NCBI GenBank assembly: GCA_030149205.1
Contig: JASBSB010000005.1
Span: 1-64,000 of the forward strand
Length of the DNA: 64,000 nt
From: Candidatus Heimdallarchaeota archaeon
Lineage (GTDB): Archaea; Asgardarchaeota; Heimdallarchaeia; Heimdallarchaeales; Kariarchaeaceae
Reading direction: 5' to 3'
This document shows, piece after piece, positions 9,795 through 20,211 of this stretch. Below the pieces are notes generated by a model. The model had not been told where the DNA came from. It saw only the letters and a list, made by a program, of their open reading frames with translations, and ran no database searches. How positions within the stretch are numbered: position 1 is the stretch's first letter; every line of letters starts with the position of its first letter. The position numbers and the translations under genes were made by a program.

Positions 9795-11243
9795 TTAAGG
9801 CTCAAGTTTTGATGGGGGATAAAGCTTGTTCGATCTTAATTTGATTCTCTTCCTAACTCTAAAAATATGTGTCATGACACCAATTATAATTCCACCAAAG
9901 ATAAATATTGACAGTACCGCTGGTGGTGGTGGAAATAGAAGGAAAATTAATTCCTCATAGAAAGGCCTTCGTTGGTAATAACCATTATCGGGAATAATTC
10001 CAGCGTTAGTAAACAGGAGGGTGCTAATATTTATGGTTATCTCTGTGAAATTATATCCGAGATTCCCTGCACGATCCCTTGTTTCAATAAAAAATGTAAG
10101 CTTTTTTTGTTCTTTAGTTCGCTCAGAATACGATAAATTTGATATCCAAGTTTTATTCCATGTAACTTGAATATATGTTTTGTTGTAACCAGTCTTCAGT
10201 ATTTCATCTGCAACCATATCACCTGAGAAATCCAGAGAAATATTGTAAATAAACCCATTATCTGGTGGGTTAGAATCATTGGCCTTCCAATTCAAGGTTA
10301 TGTTTGTATAATCTAGGGTTTTGTGGTTTGGCTTAATAATCACCATTGGAGAGAGCCTATCAAGAATGATCTTCACTGGAACTATAAGCTCTTGCATATT
10401 ATTTTCAATGTCAAATGCTCTTAGAAGAAGCAGACCAGAGCCAACAAATCTAAAAAGTTTTGCAAAAGAAATGTTATATCCAACGTATTGAATTGTGGTT
10501 CTGTTCATGAGGACCCTATACTTGTTACTGTTTAGATAAAATGGTTGATTCTCACCTAAGTTATCGCCCCCAGTCAGAAATGTCATGTTATAGGAAGAGT
10601 CATTTGTTAAAAAATAAATGTAAAGACTTCTTGGAAACCTGTTATCTGTCACGATTATGTTAAAGTTGGTCTGTAACCTTGGGTTAGAAGAGAAATCTAA
10701 TACAGAAGGAAGAGTCCCTTTAGACCCATTAAACCTATTAGTAAAATCATTTGAAGAAATCTCTATTTTTGGCTTTGTCGTGTCATTGTTATAGTTAACC
10801 TGAAGGTAATACTTAACTGATGCAATTTCCATATCATAGTTTAACCCAGTTATTTTTAGGGTGTAGTTCCCAGAACCATACCCTCTGCGGTCCTTTGGCA
10901 AGAAAGTGATGTTCCAATTTGTGGAATTTATCTGTATCACCCTCGCTGGCACCTTTAAATATTTGTAATAACTTGGTCCACCAATTAAAGACACGTTTAT
11001 TGAAGGTTTCGGAACCAAGGAACCATTGGAATATTTGAACAGAACCGTCTCAGTTAGATTATCAAAATCTAGATGAACTGTTCCTGATTTATGGGATAAA
11101 TTTAACATGGCATTTGATTCAACTGCAAATTCGGAGTTAGATTTATCCTGGCTAATTAAGTCCAACTCAGAAGGTATATCCATGTTTCCAGTTGGTAGCA
11201 TTAACCAGATAAGAAGTATGAAGATACATGAACTGAATTTCAC
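9795..11243 (-). CDS. Secreted/membrane-anchored surface protein (beta-rich ectodomain, C-terminal TM)
   Basis: N-terminal hydrophobic signal, many N-glycosylation sequons, C-terminal TM (AVLSIFIFGGIIIGVMTHIF) plus short basic tail. Confidence 0.7.
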   Translation of the reverse strand: MKFSSCIFILLIWLMLPTGNMDIPSELDLISQDKSNSEFAVESNAMLNLSHKSGTVHLDFDNLTETVLFKYSNGSLVPKPSINVSLIGGPSYYKYLKVPARVIQINSTNWNITFLPKDRRGYGSGNYTLKITGLNYDMEIASVKYYLQVNYNNDTTKPKIEISSNDFTNRFNGSKGTLPSVLDFSSNPRLQTNFNIIVTDNRFPRSLYIYFLTNDSSYNMTFLTGGDNLGENQPFYLNSNKYRVLMNRTTIQYVGYNISFAKLFRFVGSGLLLLRAFDIENNMQELIVPVKIILDRLSPMVIIKPNHKTLDYTNITLNWKANDSNPPDNGFIYNISLDFSGDMVADEILKTGYNKTYIQVTWNKTWISNLSYSERTKEQKKLTFFIETRDRAGNLGYNFTEITINISTLLFTNAGIIPDNGYYQRRPFYEELIFLLFPPPPAVLSIFIFGGIIIGVMTHIFRVRKRIKLRSNKLYPPSKLEP

Positions 11244-11385
11244 ACATATTGATACCTTTGCACAGTAAAAAGTCTTACCACCTAAAATTTATTACAAGGA
11301 GAAAATGTTTGATTAAATCAATTTTTAGTCTGAACAATCTACAAATTATCCTTATCCTACAAATTATCTTATTCTAGATATTGCA

Positions 11386-11763
11386 CTAAACTGTATTTAC
11401 CTGTTGAACAGGTCTCAAAGATCCCTGTTCTTGTTTGGTAATTTTGTGATAAACCCAGAAACTTGCCACAGCAATGGCTATCTGCAACCAAACACCAAAC
11501 CATTTAATCAAAGGATGAATAGTATCAGTTAAAATTGGTAGCCCCAACCAAGGAATCACATAATTCAATGCTATTAGATAAAAGATTACGAAAGTGTTTA
11601 CATATCTGCTTCCTCCAAAGTTATGACTAAACGAGCAGTAATTTGCTATCCAAAGTGGCTTGGTAGGGGAGTCTTTGTTTAATAGAGATGAGACAACCCC
11701 CATATTCCATTTGGATGCAGGTTTTTGACAGATGAAGCAGTGTTTGTCTTTAATATGTATCAA
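11386..11763 (-). CDS. Small membrane protein with CxxC motif
   Basis: HCFICQKPASKW plus two predicted TM helices. Confidence 0.6.
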   Translation of the reverse strand: MIHIKDKHCFICQKPASKWNMGVVSSLLNKDSPTKPLWIANYCSFSHNFGGSRYVNTFVIFYLIALNYVIPWLGLPILTDTIHPLIKWFGVWLQIAIAVASFWVYHKITKQEQGSLRPVQQVNTV

Positions 11764-11905
11764 TCATTTTTAAAATTTAAAACTTTATAGTTAAGTTAAG
11801 TCCAATAGATTACGGAAATGACCTCTCAAGTGTTTTTTAAGACTTAACTCAAGAATTATCATACCACAATCAAGGTAGTTGTTCCTAGAATGAACCATTT
11901 TATGT

Positions 11906-12601
11906 CTAGCCAAAAAACTCTCTTGTGATCTGGGTTTTGTCCACCCCAATTCCGATGAGTTTTGATCGTAAGGATTTCACGAACTCAGATTTACCAGCAA
12001 TGTAAAACTCATTGGTTAGATGTTCTGCAAATATTTGATCCAATTCTTTTTTCTTGGGTTTTCCCTGAGCCCATCCAGGGTTTTGGTCTGTAATTTGTAT
12101 CGGGACATATTGAATTTGAAGTAGATTAGAAAATTTCTCAACAAAGGGAGGGTAAAGAGAAGTGAATTCAGGAGTTAAGACATCTATAATGAGGTTCTCT
12201 TGTGTGTATAGATCTTTGTGATCAGCCATAAACTGTAGGTGAGCAATATTTGCAACAGAGCCTATGTTTAATGAGATAAACACTTTTTTTGTCTGAGTTT
12301 TTTGTAGAAGATATCGTCCCTTTGGACCGTTGAACTTGAAAGTCTCACCATTTTTCAACGAGTGCAAAAATTCACCAACGTGAGATCCTGGGTAATTTTC
12401 AACCATTATTTGGAAGATTTCTGGGTGTTCCACACTGGAGGTGATTGTGTAGTCTGCAACCCTTTCCTCACCTTCTATTCGATTTTTAGTCACAATAAAC
12501 TGTCCAGAATCCCAGATAAATGGAGTGGATGGATGAATCTCTATGAGCTTGACTGAATCTGTTAGGCTGATGCTCTTGGTTATCTCACCCTTTTGGTACA
12601 T
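11906..12601 (-). CDS. Ferredoxin reductase-like FAD/NAD(P)-binding oxidoreductase
   Basis: DYTITSSVEHPEIFQIMVENYPGSHVGEFLHSLKNGETFKFNGPKGRY (FNR-like FAD domain); C-terminal EFYIAGKSEFVKSLRSKLIGIGVDKTQITREFFG. Confidence 0.8.
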   Translation of the reverse strand: MYQKGEITKSISLTDSVKLIEIHPSTPFIWDSGQFIVTKNRIEGEERVADYTITSSVEHPEIFQIMVENYPGSHVGEFLHSLKNGETFKFNGPKGRYLLQKTQTKKVFISLNIGSVANIAHLQFMADHKDLYTQENLIIDVLTPEFTSLYPPFVEKFSNLLQIQYVPIQITDQNPGWAQGKPKKKELDQIFAEHLTNEFYIAGKSEFVKSLRSKLIGIGVDKTQITREFFG

Positions 12602-12961
12602 ACATTGTTATTTTGTGTTAACTTAAAAAAATTGAGGAAACGGAAGACTCTGTTCTTTTTTATTTAATAGCTAAATGAAGAATATGAATATTTACAACTT
12701 ATGACCTCCCTATTAAAAGATCTAGTCTTGCTAAATTAAGTTCTAGTAACTTAAATTCTTTCATTGATAAAGCTGAGATATAGACCTGAATTATCCTCTT
12801 CACGATAATCCTTTTACATAGAATAGATTAATAAAATTATAATCAGTTAATTAACGACTTTGACTAAAAAATTAAAATTAGAAGAGGAATAATAGGAATG
12901 AAAGTTGTTAGGTTAAATCAATAAAAAACGAAATCCATCCTTCAATATTTCAATTGATATT

Positions 12962-15900
12962 CTATTCTTCAGACAATTCCTCATTAAAGTTAAATTCTGG
13001 CAGATCATCAAATAGAGACTCTGTGGTTGAACCATTGGTGATGGTATCAATGACATTATAGTTCCAACCCTCTTTGATAGTTTTGTAGATTGTTTCTAAG
13101 ATGAGATCTTTGGACCTCAGATACTCCACCAGTACCTCCAACGTTAAGGGAAGTTCTGCCTCTTTCAAAGAATTTGCTAGTGGAATGAATAGATCAAAGT
13201 TCATTCTTATATTTCTGCTGATTGAGTTGTTATTTTGAACCTTTGGTATTTGAGAAACATCTATCTTAAGAAAATCCTTTAGCTGTAGGTTAAGATTAGA
13301 ATCAATCAACATTTGCTTCACAACCTCAGGGTCAATGTCATGGATCTTGATGGCATCGTTAATGAAACCCTTAAATTTGTCCTCAATTCTTTGATGAGCT
13401 ATTGTGATCTTTTTCAGGTATGACTCAGGTAGTGGTTTTTCTGCAACTATGATAAATGTTGAGCGTTTGTTTTTGTGGGAGATAATTGAGAGCCCAGATC
13501 GTTGCATAACCTCAACACCTAACTCTTCATCCTTTAACTCACTGAGGACAGAGGAGATTGCTGTGGTTAACCCAGAAAGTAACGCTGGATCGACAGTAGA
13601 ACTTTCAGACCAAATTTGATCATAGAAGGGGATACCTGTACTGTTGCTCTTTATCAAAATTGTGGAGATCGAACGTAAGGCATCAATTTCTTCGACAATA
13701 TTGAGGTTCTCCGCTTCAATCATTTTCTTTTGTATTTTAGTCTTTCTTCGTCTGATCAAGAGTAAGAACAAGAATAGAGCTAAGAAGGCAAGTATACCAA
13801 CAAAAACTAAAAGATTCTTCTCAATGAGTTTCCTTGCTTCTTGGACATAATCTAGCCATGTCTTGTTGGGACTAAGTATTTTTGGTAGGACACTTGAATT
13901 AATAATTCCTGGTGAAGTCAAGTTCTGGTCAACAACGCTTGCCTGGATTGAGGTGATAGATTTAAAGGTACTTGTTACACTTCCTGGGATTGTATAGATT
14001 GCATACCCCTGTTTGTTTGTCTTTACTGTTGTTAATATCTCTGACTGAGTATTTGTGACACCAGTATAAACAATCTTGAAAGTAATATTAACCCCAGCAA
14101 CTGGACCATTATCGTATCCTATTAATGATTGAAGATTTAACATTGAGCTAGTCTGTTTTCTTGGTGCGTAAGTTACCAGAGCAGAAACAGTGTAATTTTC
14201 TCCCTGTCGCAAGGTATTGGACGCCTCTAGTGAAAGTAATACCTGTGGGTTTTCTACAACAACAATCTTTCCAAAGTTGAGTGTCTCATAGCTGAATCTG
14301 TTTGTTCTAAACTTCCATTCATAGGTTCCCTTAGCTAAGCCTGTGTAATTCAACAAGAGATTAAAGTATCCACTGGAATTTGTTTGTGCTGGTGCAAAGC
14401 TCTTGATTACCTGTCCCTTTGTATAACCAGTCACATTTAGAGCAGTCAGGTTCATGTAAAGCTCACCCTTAGGTACAAATTCACCGGTCAGATTTGTCCA
14501 TCTTAGTGTAATTAGCTCTAAGTCTCCTCTAAAGACCTTTGGAGTAACCTGGGAGATCATATTAATTTTTGTCTCAATGATAACTGGATTCTTTATGGTT
14601 AATGTCACTGATTGAGAGACTGAGTTTCCATAGTTGTCCTGGAATTTCACGGTTATATTGTGGACACCTAGACTAAGGTTAGTTACATTAAATGAGATTG
14701 TCTGGTTATTTGCAAAAGATCCACTCTGCACAGTTTTTCCATCTAATATTATAGAATAATCTTTAGGGTTAATTTCCTGCACTCTCCACATCAGTAAATT
14801 TGTCTTCTCTGGATTCTTAAAGATTCGAAGAGAAGTTGGGGGAGAAGAAAGGAGTTTGGGTGGTGTGGTGTCTTTAACTGTAATAATCACAACATCCCTT
14901 GACATCAGATTGCTGGTGTCATAGGCAACAATGGTGAAATTATAAATCCCCACATTAAATGAATCTAACAACACAGAGACATTTTGTCCACTAACCCAAG
15001 AACCAGACCTATAAACGCTATTGTTCAACAGAATCTGATATTGATAGGGATGCACATCTGTGAGTACCCAGGAGATGATTGTGCCATTGATTCCTGCTTC
15101 TTTTATCACGTTTGTCTGAGGAGTTATGTTCGGAGGGGTGACATCTGATACTGTTATCGGTTGAGATATTTCTGCATAGTTTCCTGCGAGGTCATAAGTC
15201 CTTAACTTAAAGATGTAAACACCTTTTGGAAGTCCATCTACATTAATTGATACCTCTGCTCCGCTTGTCCATGTATTTGTGTACGTAAGAGTGTTGTTGA
15301 TGAACACATCATAGTAAGAGGCATGAAGATCTGTTGATATGAATTTAAACTGGTTCCCTGTTGTTCCCTCAGCATATCCTGAGAGGCTTGTAAATGTTAT
15401 AACTGGCTTAGTTACATCTCTTACAGTCACAGTTACATTACTCACTGCCTTGTTTCCTGCACTGTCTAATACCTGAAGTGAGTAATAATATACACCATAA
15501 ACCATTGAGTTTAGATTGTATGATATAGAGGTACCACTCCAAGGTTGATTCGTGACAGTTATTGAGTTATTTAGATAAATCGAATACGTGGCAGGGTAAG
15601 TGTCGTAGACCGTCCATGATAACACCGAGCTTTGTCCTTCATCCATGGTCACATTTGAATGAGGTACTATGGTTGGACTTTTGTTGTCTGTTACTTGGAA
15701 CTCATATAACACTGTTGTGTTTGCTAAAGATGCACTAGTTCGAAATCCTGGGTATACCCAGTTGAATTGGATTGCATTCCACCCAAGTCTGAACACAGAA
15801 GACCAAGGGATGGTAAAGTTAAATTGTGCTAATCTGTAATCATACACAAATGAAGAGCTGATGTTGTTAGACACAAGGATCTTAGATGAATTAACGGGAA

Positions 15901-18184
15901 CAGATCCCCCTGTAACATTCAACAACGAGAAGTATAGTTTGTATGTGTTGTTTGCCTGCAGAACGCTTTGCGTGGTTGCTTTACCTTGTTGATCAACGAT
16001 TTTGGCAAGACCACGATAATAAACATTAAGGGTAAAACTGACAGATTTTATGATTTGAAAATCATTAAATGTTATGGCCACAGAATACGTTGTGTTCTTT
16101 ACAGGGTTTGCAGGATATGCTAACACAGAAAGGTCAATGATGTAAGAATACATGTATCTTGCATCATTTGGAACCTTACCCAGTAAAGTCATCGCACCAG
16201 TTGAGATCTGCCAATCAAGTAAATTTGATGAGCTGCTCCAACTGGAGTTATGTGTTCGATCCAATACCAAAACCGTCACATTGACCTTGTCACCTTCTAA
16301 TGCATTATAACTCCCAATTGGGCTGTTTAACTCCAGAGAAACGTTTGCTTTAACCAAAAACTCTTCAAACACCCCTCCAATTGCAGTTCCATTGTTGAAA
16401 ATATATTGGAAACTGTAATAACCTGTGGTGATGTTTGGATCAAGATTTGTGATAAAAGACCCATTTGTGACTAATCCTAAATTTGCAGAACTTAGATATC
16501 CATCCTTGTATGTTAAATATGATTGATTTGTATAAATCTGACCGGTCTGAGACCGTAAGGATGCGTTCAGTACCCCATTTTCTAATTTGTAACTTGCAAG
16601 GTTGACTACCTCACCCCTCACAAGACTTCCCTGTTTTACACTTGGATAAAGGGTTCCAGCGGTTCCGATCTTCTTTGGAATCCAAGTAGAATTCAATACA
16701 TAGGTTTTCACCGTTGAGTAAAACAGTAGGTTTGGAGTGGTTGCATTGATTTCTAGTGTTCCTGAGGTTGTGTAGAACTGAAGTGTGTCATTTGCTGAGC
16801 TAAATACCTTTCTTGTATAATCCGAAGGTGTTGTTAATGTCAATCCACTCCGTCTTAATGTTGTTAAGGTAAAGTTATGTGGAATGTACATGAATTTCTT
16901 TAGTGTTGCATTAGATGTGGGTAATGTATCTAAGTAAGTTACAGACCAGTTAACAGATGCGATCTTGGGGGAGAACTCATAATAGACTGATGCAAGTGAA
17001 TTAGTAACCTTGGTTTGATAATAGGTGATATTAAATTGAACAGGGTATCCATATGCTAAAGTGGCATTATGACTAAAAATATAGGTTTGTGTGGTAGTAT
17101 ATGATTTATATTGATTATAGGTATTACTGGGACTCAACGGAGTTATAACAGCGTTATTTTCAACTGTCACATTGAGATTGCTCGGGTTAAAGTTAACAGT
17201 ATAGTTAAAATCTGACCTAATATCAAAGTTAGGTCTATAGGTCCAATTGTTAGGAAGAATGTTTGCAGTATCAATTTTTGAAGCTGAAGTAAAATTATAA
17301 TTTAGCCCTGAATCAACTCCAGTGGTATTGTAATCTAAAAACAATTGCTTTGTTGGATCTGGAACTTTTATATAAAACAGAAAGAAAAAATATCCAGCTG
17401 TGATATTTGAATAAGTGGTACTCTTACTTATAATTGTATTGGAAGGAAAATTTAAAGATAATTTTGGATTAGTTCCTGGACTAGTTACATTTACTTCTGA
17501 AATTTTAAAGGAAGGAGTTAACCGTTGATCCAAAGATCGATTTATTGCACTCCACAATTCAACCGTTAACAATCCAGGATTTGAGAAGGGATTAAAAACG
17601 TAAATATTCATAGAATTAAAATTTACTGATTTGACCGAACTTGAAATATTATTCAATACTGGTAATTGGAAACCTTGTGCTTGTACTATATAATTGGAAG
17701 CTTGACCAGAACCAGCCTTAGTACTCCCTGACTCTATTATTGCTTGAGTTTCTTGTGATTTTGCAGAAACAGTTGCATTAAATGCATCATACCTTCCGTT
17801 TTGCACTGGGACACTCATAGAATATGGTGAGGGTTGATTTATAGCAGTTCCAGCCTTTGAGTTATTGACCTGAAACCTGAAACCTTTAACAGATGTCTTC
17901 TTTACAGTATCAATCTTTGCAATAGAGGTTGTATTTCCATTTGATTTAGATGAAACATCGTTCTGAGGTAAATTAACAGTGGGTGAATTAACAGGTAAAT
18001 TTGGTGTATTTGTGGGTTGTTTCGGATGATTAATCTGAAACGTGGGGTTATTTTCCCTGGGGATGACAAGTGAAGTCTGAAAATAAATTGTGGAGAAAAC
18101 AAGAAGAACAATTATTGAAATTGTAAAAATTTTTATTTTACTGTTATTTACCTGAGGGAATCTAAGATGCATCAATTTCAGCAT
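12962..18184 (-). CDS. Giant surface protein: signal segment, beta-rich ectodomain with four Ig-like repeats, TM, cytoplasmic longin/roadblock-like region
   Basis: 1740 aa; four ~95-aa repeats (DxTPPxI..SW..xDxxPxxYxIxLNNS..GxYxFxLxxxDxxGN) at about 14585-15700; TM near 13754-13813; cytoplasmic tail GIPFYDQIW..DPALLSGLTTAISSVLSEL. Confidence 0.8.
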   Translation of the reverse strand: MLKLMHLRFPQVNNSKIKIFTISIIVLLVFSTIYFQTSLVIPRENNPTFQINHPKQPTNTPNLPVNSPTVNLPQNDVSSKSNGNTTSIAKIDTVKKTSVKGFRFQVNNSKAGTAINQPSPYSMSVPVQNGRYDAFNATVSAKSQETQAIIESGSTKAGSGQASNYIVQAQGFQLPVLNNISSSVKSVNFNSMNIYVFNPFSNPGLLTVELWSAINRSLDQRLTPSFKISEVNVTSPGTNPKLSLNFPSNTIISKSTTYSNITAGYFFFLFYIKVPDPTKQLFLDYNTTGVDSGLNYNFTSASKIDTANILPNNWTYRPNFDIRSDFNYTVNFNPSNLNVTVENNAVITPLSPSNTYNQYKSYTTTQTYIFSHNATLAYGYPVQFNITYYQTKVTNSLASVYYEFSPKIASVNWSVTYLDTLPTSNATLKKFMYIPHNFTLTTLRRSGLTLTTPSDYTRKVFSSANDTLQFYTTSGTLEINATTPNLLFYSTVKTYVLNSTWIPKKIGTAGTLYPSVKQGSLVRGEVVNLASYKLENGVLNASLRSQTGQIYTNQSYLTYKDGYLSSANLGLVTNGSFITNLDPNITTGYYSFQYIFNNGTAIGGVFEEFLVKANVSLELNSPIGSYNALEGDKVNVTVLVLDRTHNSSWSSSSNLLDWQISTGAMTLLGKVPNDARYMYSYIIDLSVLAYPANPVKNTTYSVAITFNDFQIIKSVSFTLNVYYRGLAKIVDQQGKATTQSVLQANNTYKLYFSLLNVTGGSVPVNSSKILVSNNISSSFVYDYRLAQFNFTIPWSSVFRLGWNAIQFNWVYPGFRTSASLANTTVLYEFQVTDNKSPTIVPHSNVTMDEGQSSVLSWTVYDTYPATYSIYLNNSITVTNQPWSGTSISYNLNSMVYGVYYYSLQVLDSAGNKAVSNVTVTVRDVTKPVITFTSLSGYAEGTTGNQFKFISTDLHASYYDVFINNTLTYTNTWTSGAEVSINVDGLPKGVYIFKLRTYDLAGNYAEISQPITVSDVTPPNITPQTNVIKEAGINGTIISWVLTDVHPYQYQILLNNSVYRSGSWVSGQNVSVLLDSFNVGIYNFTIVAYDTSNLMSRDVVIITVKDTTPPKLLSSPPTSLRIFKNPEKTNLLMWRVQEINPKDYSIILDGKTVQSGSFANNQTISFNVTNLSLGVHNITVKFQDNYGNSVSQSVTLTIKNPVIIETKINMISQVTPKVFRGDLELITLRWTNLTGEFVPKGELYMNLTALNVTGYTKGQVIKSFAPAQTNSSGYFNLLLNYTGLAKGTYEWKFRTNRFSYETLNFGKIVVVENPQVLLSLEASNTLRQGENYTVSALVTYAPRKQTSSMLNLQSLIGYDNGPVAGVNITFKIVYTGVTNTQSEILTTVKTNKQGYAIYTIPGSVTSTFKSITSIQASVVDQNLTSPGIINSSVLPKILSPNKTWLDYVQEARKLIEKNLLVFVGILAFLALFLFLLLIRRRKTKIQKKMIEAENLNIVEEIDALRSISTILIKSNSTGIPFYDQIWSESSTVDPALLSGLTTAISSVLSELKDEELGVEVMQRSGLSIISHKNKRSTFIIVAEKPLPESYLKKITIAHQRIEDKFKGFINDAIKIHDIDPEVVKQMLIDSNLNLQLKDFLKIDVSQIPKVQNNNSISRNIRMNFDLFIPLANSLKEAELPLTLEVLVEYLRSKDLILETIYKTIKEGWNYNVIDTITNGSTTESLFDDLPEFNFNEELSEE

Positions 18185-18380
18185 GTTTATGGTTATTAAG
18201 ATTAATAACTTTTATAGATTATCACCAAAGTATACTATAATTATGTTAATTAAAGAAATAATATCAAGTTTTAGTATAACCACTATTTTTGTTTAACAAT
18301 TCGTGAACCAAAATTAACTAAGAAATAAGGAAGAAATCACCCGTTAGAGATAAGATATTTAATTAGGGTAATATTACCTC

Positions 18381-19436
18381 TTGCTTGTGAAAGGTTTTTC
18401 ATACCTTGTTGAAGATGAAAAGGACTCTAAACAACTGGTACTGAAAACTTCTAAAATTCCGGTTTCGTTAATTATCGATCTGATCAAGAAAGATAAGACC
18501 TTTCATCAGATAAAAGAGCAATATTCCTCATTAACAGAGGTAGAGTTTCAGGAAACTTTGGATTTCATTAAATTCGAAAATGAAAGGTTGCTATTTGCCT
18601 TTGACAGTGTTCAAAAAACCTATAGAAATGTTGTGGCGTTGAAAAAACTCACATATAAGACTTCTGCCAGGTCAATTGGATTGTTTGGAAGGAATGGAAG
18701 TGGAAAATCAACACTGATCAAGCTCTTACTTGGACTGATAAAACCAGAGTCTGGAAGTGTGACCTTTAACTACTCAACTCAAGACCTAAGAGTTGTACCA
18801 GATTTCCCAAAGCTTCCAAGCCATTACTCTGTTAACAAATGGATGGAAACACTCGAGAATCTCTATGGACTTCCTGATATCAACGTTGATTTTGAGGGAT
18901 TATTTGATCTTAAGGGAGATGAGTTACTTGGTGAACTATCTGCTGGGCGATATCGTGTTGCTGCCCTACTGCCAATATTTTATGGCAAACCAAAGATCAT
19001 TATATTGGATGAACCCACCACCTTCTTAGATGCCGTGATGAAGGATTTGGTTCTCACTTTGATAAAAAGGCAGGTTGAGAAATATCAATCCAAGGTAATT
19101 ATCGCATCACATCAAATTGATGAGATCAATCTTTTTTCAGATGCTGTTCTTTTGTTGGATGATGGGTTGTTACTTGCTGAGATTCCCATGACTGATGATA
19201 TTGAGACCAAATATAGTATACGTGTGAGTGACACGATGGAATTTGAGGGGGTTCTAAAGAAGAACAAGATTAAGTATGAATTGAAGGAGACACGTTTTGG
19301 GTTCATGTTTGTGACCCCTTTGAATACAAAGCTTTGGACTGCCACAAGACAGTATCTCTCAAATGAGAAAATGATTTACTCAATAAAGAAAATTGACAAA
19401 CTACAGGAAAAACTGGGAGGGATTATAACTGAGTAA
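18381..19436 (+). CDS. ABC transporter ATP-binding protein with extra N-terminal domain and atypical signature (LSAGR)
   Basis: Walker A GRNGSGKST, GELSAGRYRV, Walker B IIILDEPTTFLD, H-switch ASHQ; TTG start; N-terminal ~75 aa resembles a small helical/PqqD- or wHTH-like domain. Confidence 0.85.
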   Translation: MLVKGFSYLVEDEKDSKQLVLKTSKIPVSLIIDLIKKDKTFHQIKEQYSSLTEVEFQETLDFIKFENERLLFAFDSVQKTYRNVVALKKLTYKTSARSIGLFGRNGSGKSTLIKLLLGLIKPESGSVTFNYSTQDLRVVPDFPKLPSHYSVNKWMETLENLYGLPDINVDFEGLFDLKGDELLGELSAGRYRVAALLPIFYGKPKIIILDEPTTFLDAVMKDLVLTLIKRQVEKYQSKVIIASHQIDEINLFSDAVLLLDDGLLLAEIPMTDDIETKYSIRVSDTMEFEGVLKKNKIKYELKETRFGFMFVTPLNTKLWTATRQYLSNEKMIYSIKKIDKLQEKLGGIITE

Positions 19437-19452
19437 AGGAGTATCAACAAAT

Positions 19453-20211
19453 ATGTTCACAGGTCTTCATAATTATATTCAGAATTATTCAGAATCTGAT
19501 AAATTTGAGAAGGAAGCAGTTAAGGCCCTCTTTTTTAAGTCTTACCTCAAAGAAATACTGATTCTTGTGCCCATGAGTCTTGGTTTCCTATTTTTTCTCT
19601 TTACTTCCTCCGACACGTACACCTCAGGGACATCCATTGTCACACAATTCGAATTGATGCGCAGTCGCTTGATATTTAGTTTTCTTGAGGGTGTTTTTGT
19701 TGGGATTACGGTTATTATAGCCATGGTACAGTTGATCCGTTGGATAAGCTCACAAAGTGATGGAAGCTTTGGATACTGGGTGGGTATCGGAGCTAAGAGA
19801 GAGAAAATTTTACGACATACCTTGATCTCGACGATCTATTTTTCAACTCTTGGTGTAATAATCGGGTTTATACTAGTATTCTCAATTGGTGGAATCTCAT
19901 TTGGTTCAATTGAAATTTTAGCTCTGTTGATAGCTACAGTGTCGAATATAATCACATGGCTATTAATTGGTTTAATTCTATCTCAGTTTATACAAAATCA
20001 GGTCTTGACACCAATACTCTTTCTTTTCTTGGCAGCAACAAATCTATATGCTCTAAGACCACTAAGTGAGGTATATAGGTACTTCCTCGCACCTCAATTT
20101 AACACAACCATTAACTCCCTCATGGTTGGTATATTACTAAGCTTACTGCTTAACATCCTTCTCTTTATGAGTACTTTGTGGGTACACAAAAGGAGTGAAC
20201 TTGTTCTATAG
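19453..20211 (+). CDS. Multi-TM ABC permease-like membrane protein
   Basis: Six hydrophobic helices; directly downstream of and co-oriented with the ABC ATPase. Confidence 0.7.
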   Translation: MFTGLHNYIQNYSESDKFEKEAVKALFFKSYLKEILILVPMSLGFLFFLFTSSDTYTSGTSIVTQFELMRSRLIFSFLEGVFVGITVIIAMVQLIRWISSQSDGSFGYWVGIGAKREKILRHTLISTIYFSTLGVIIGFILVFSIGGISFGSIEILALLIATVSNIITWLLIGLILSQFIQNQVLTPILFLFLAATNLYALRPLSEVYRYFLAPQFNTTINSLMVGILLSLLLNILLFMSTLWVHKRSELVL

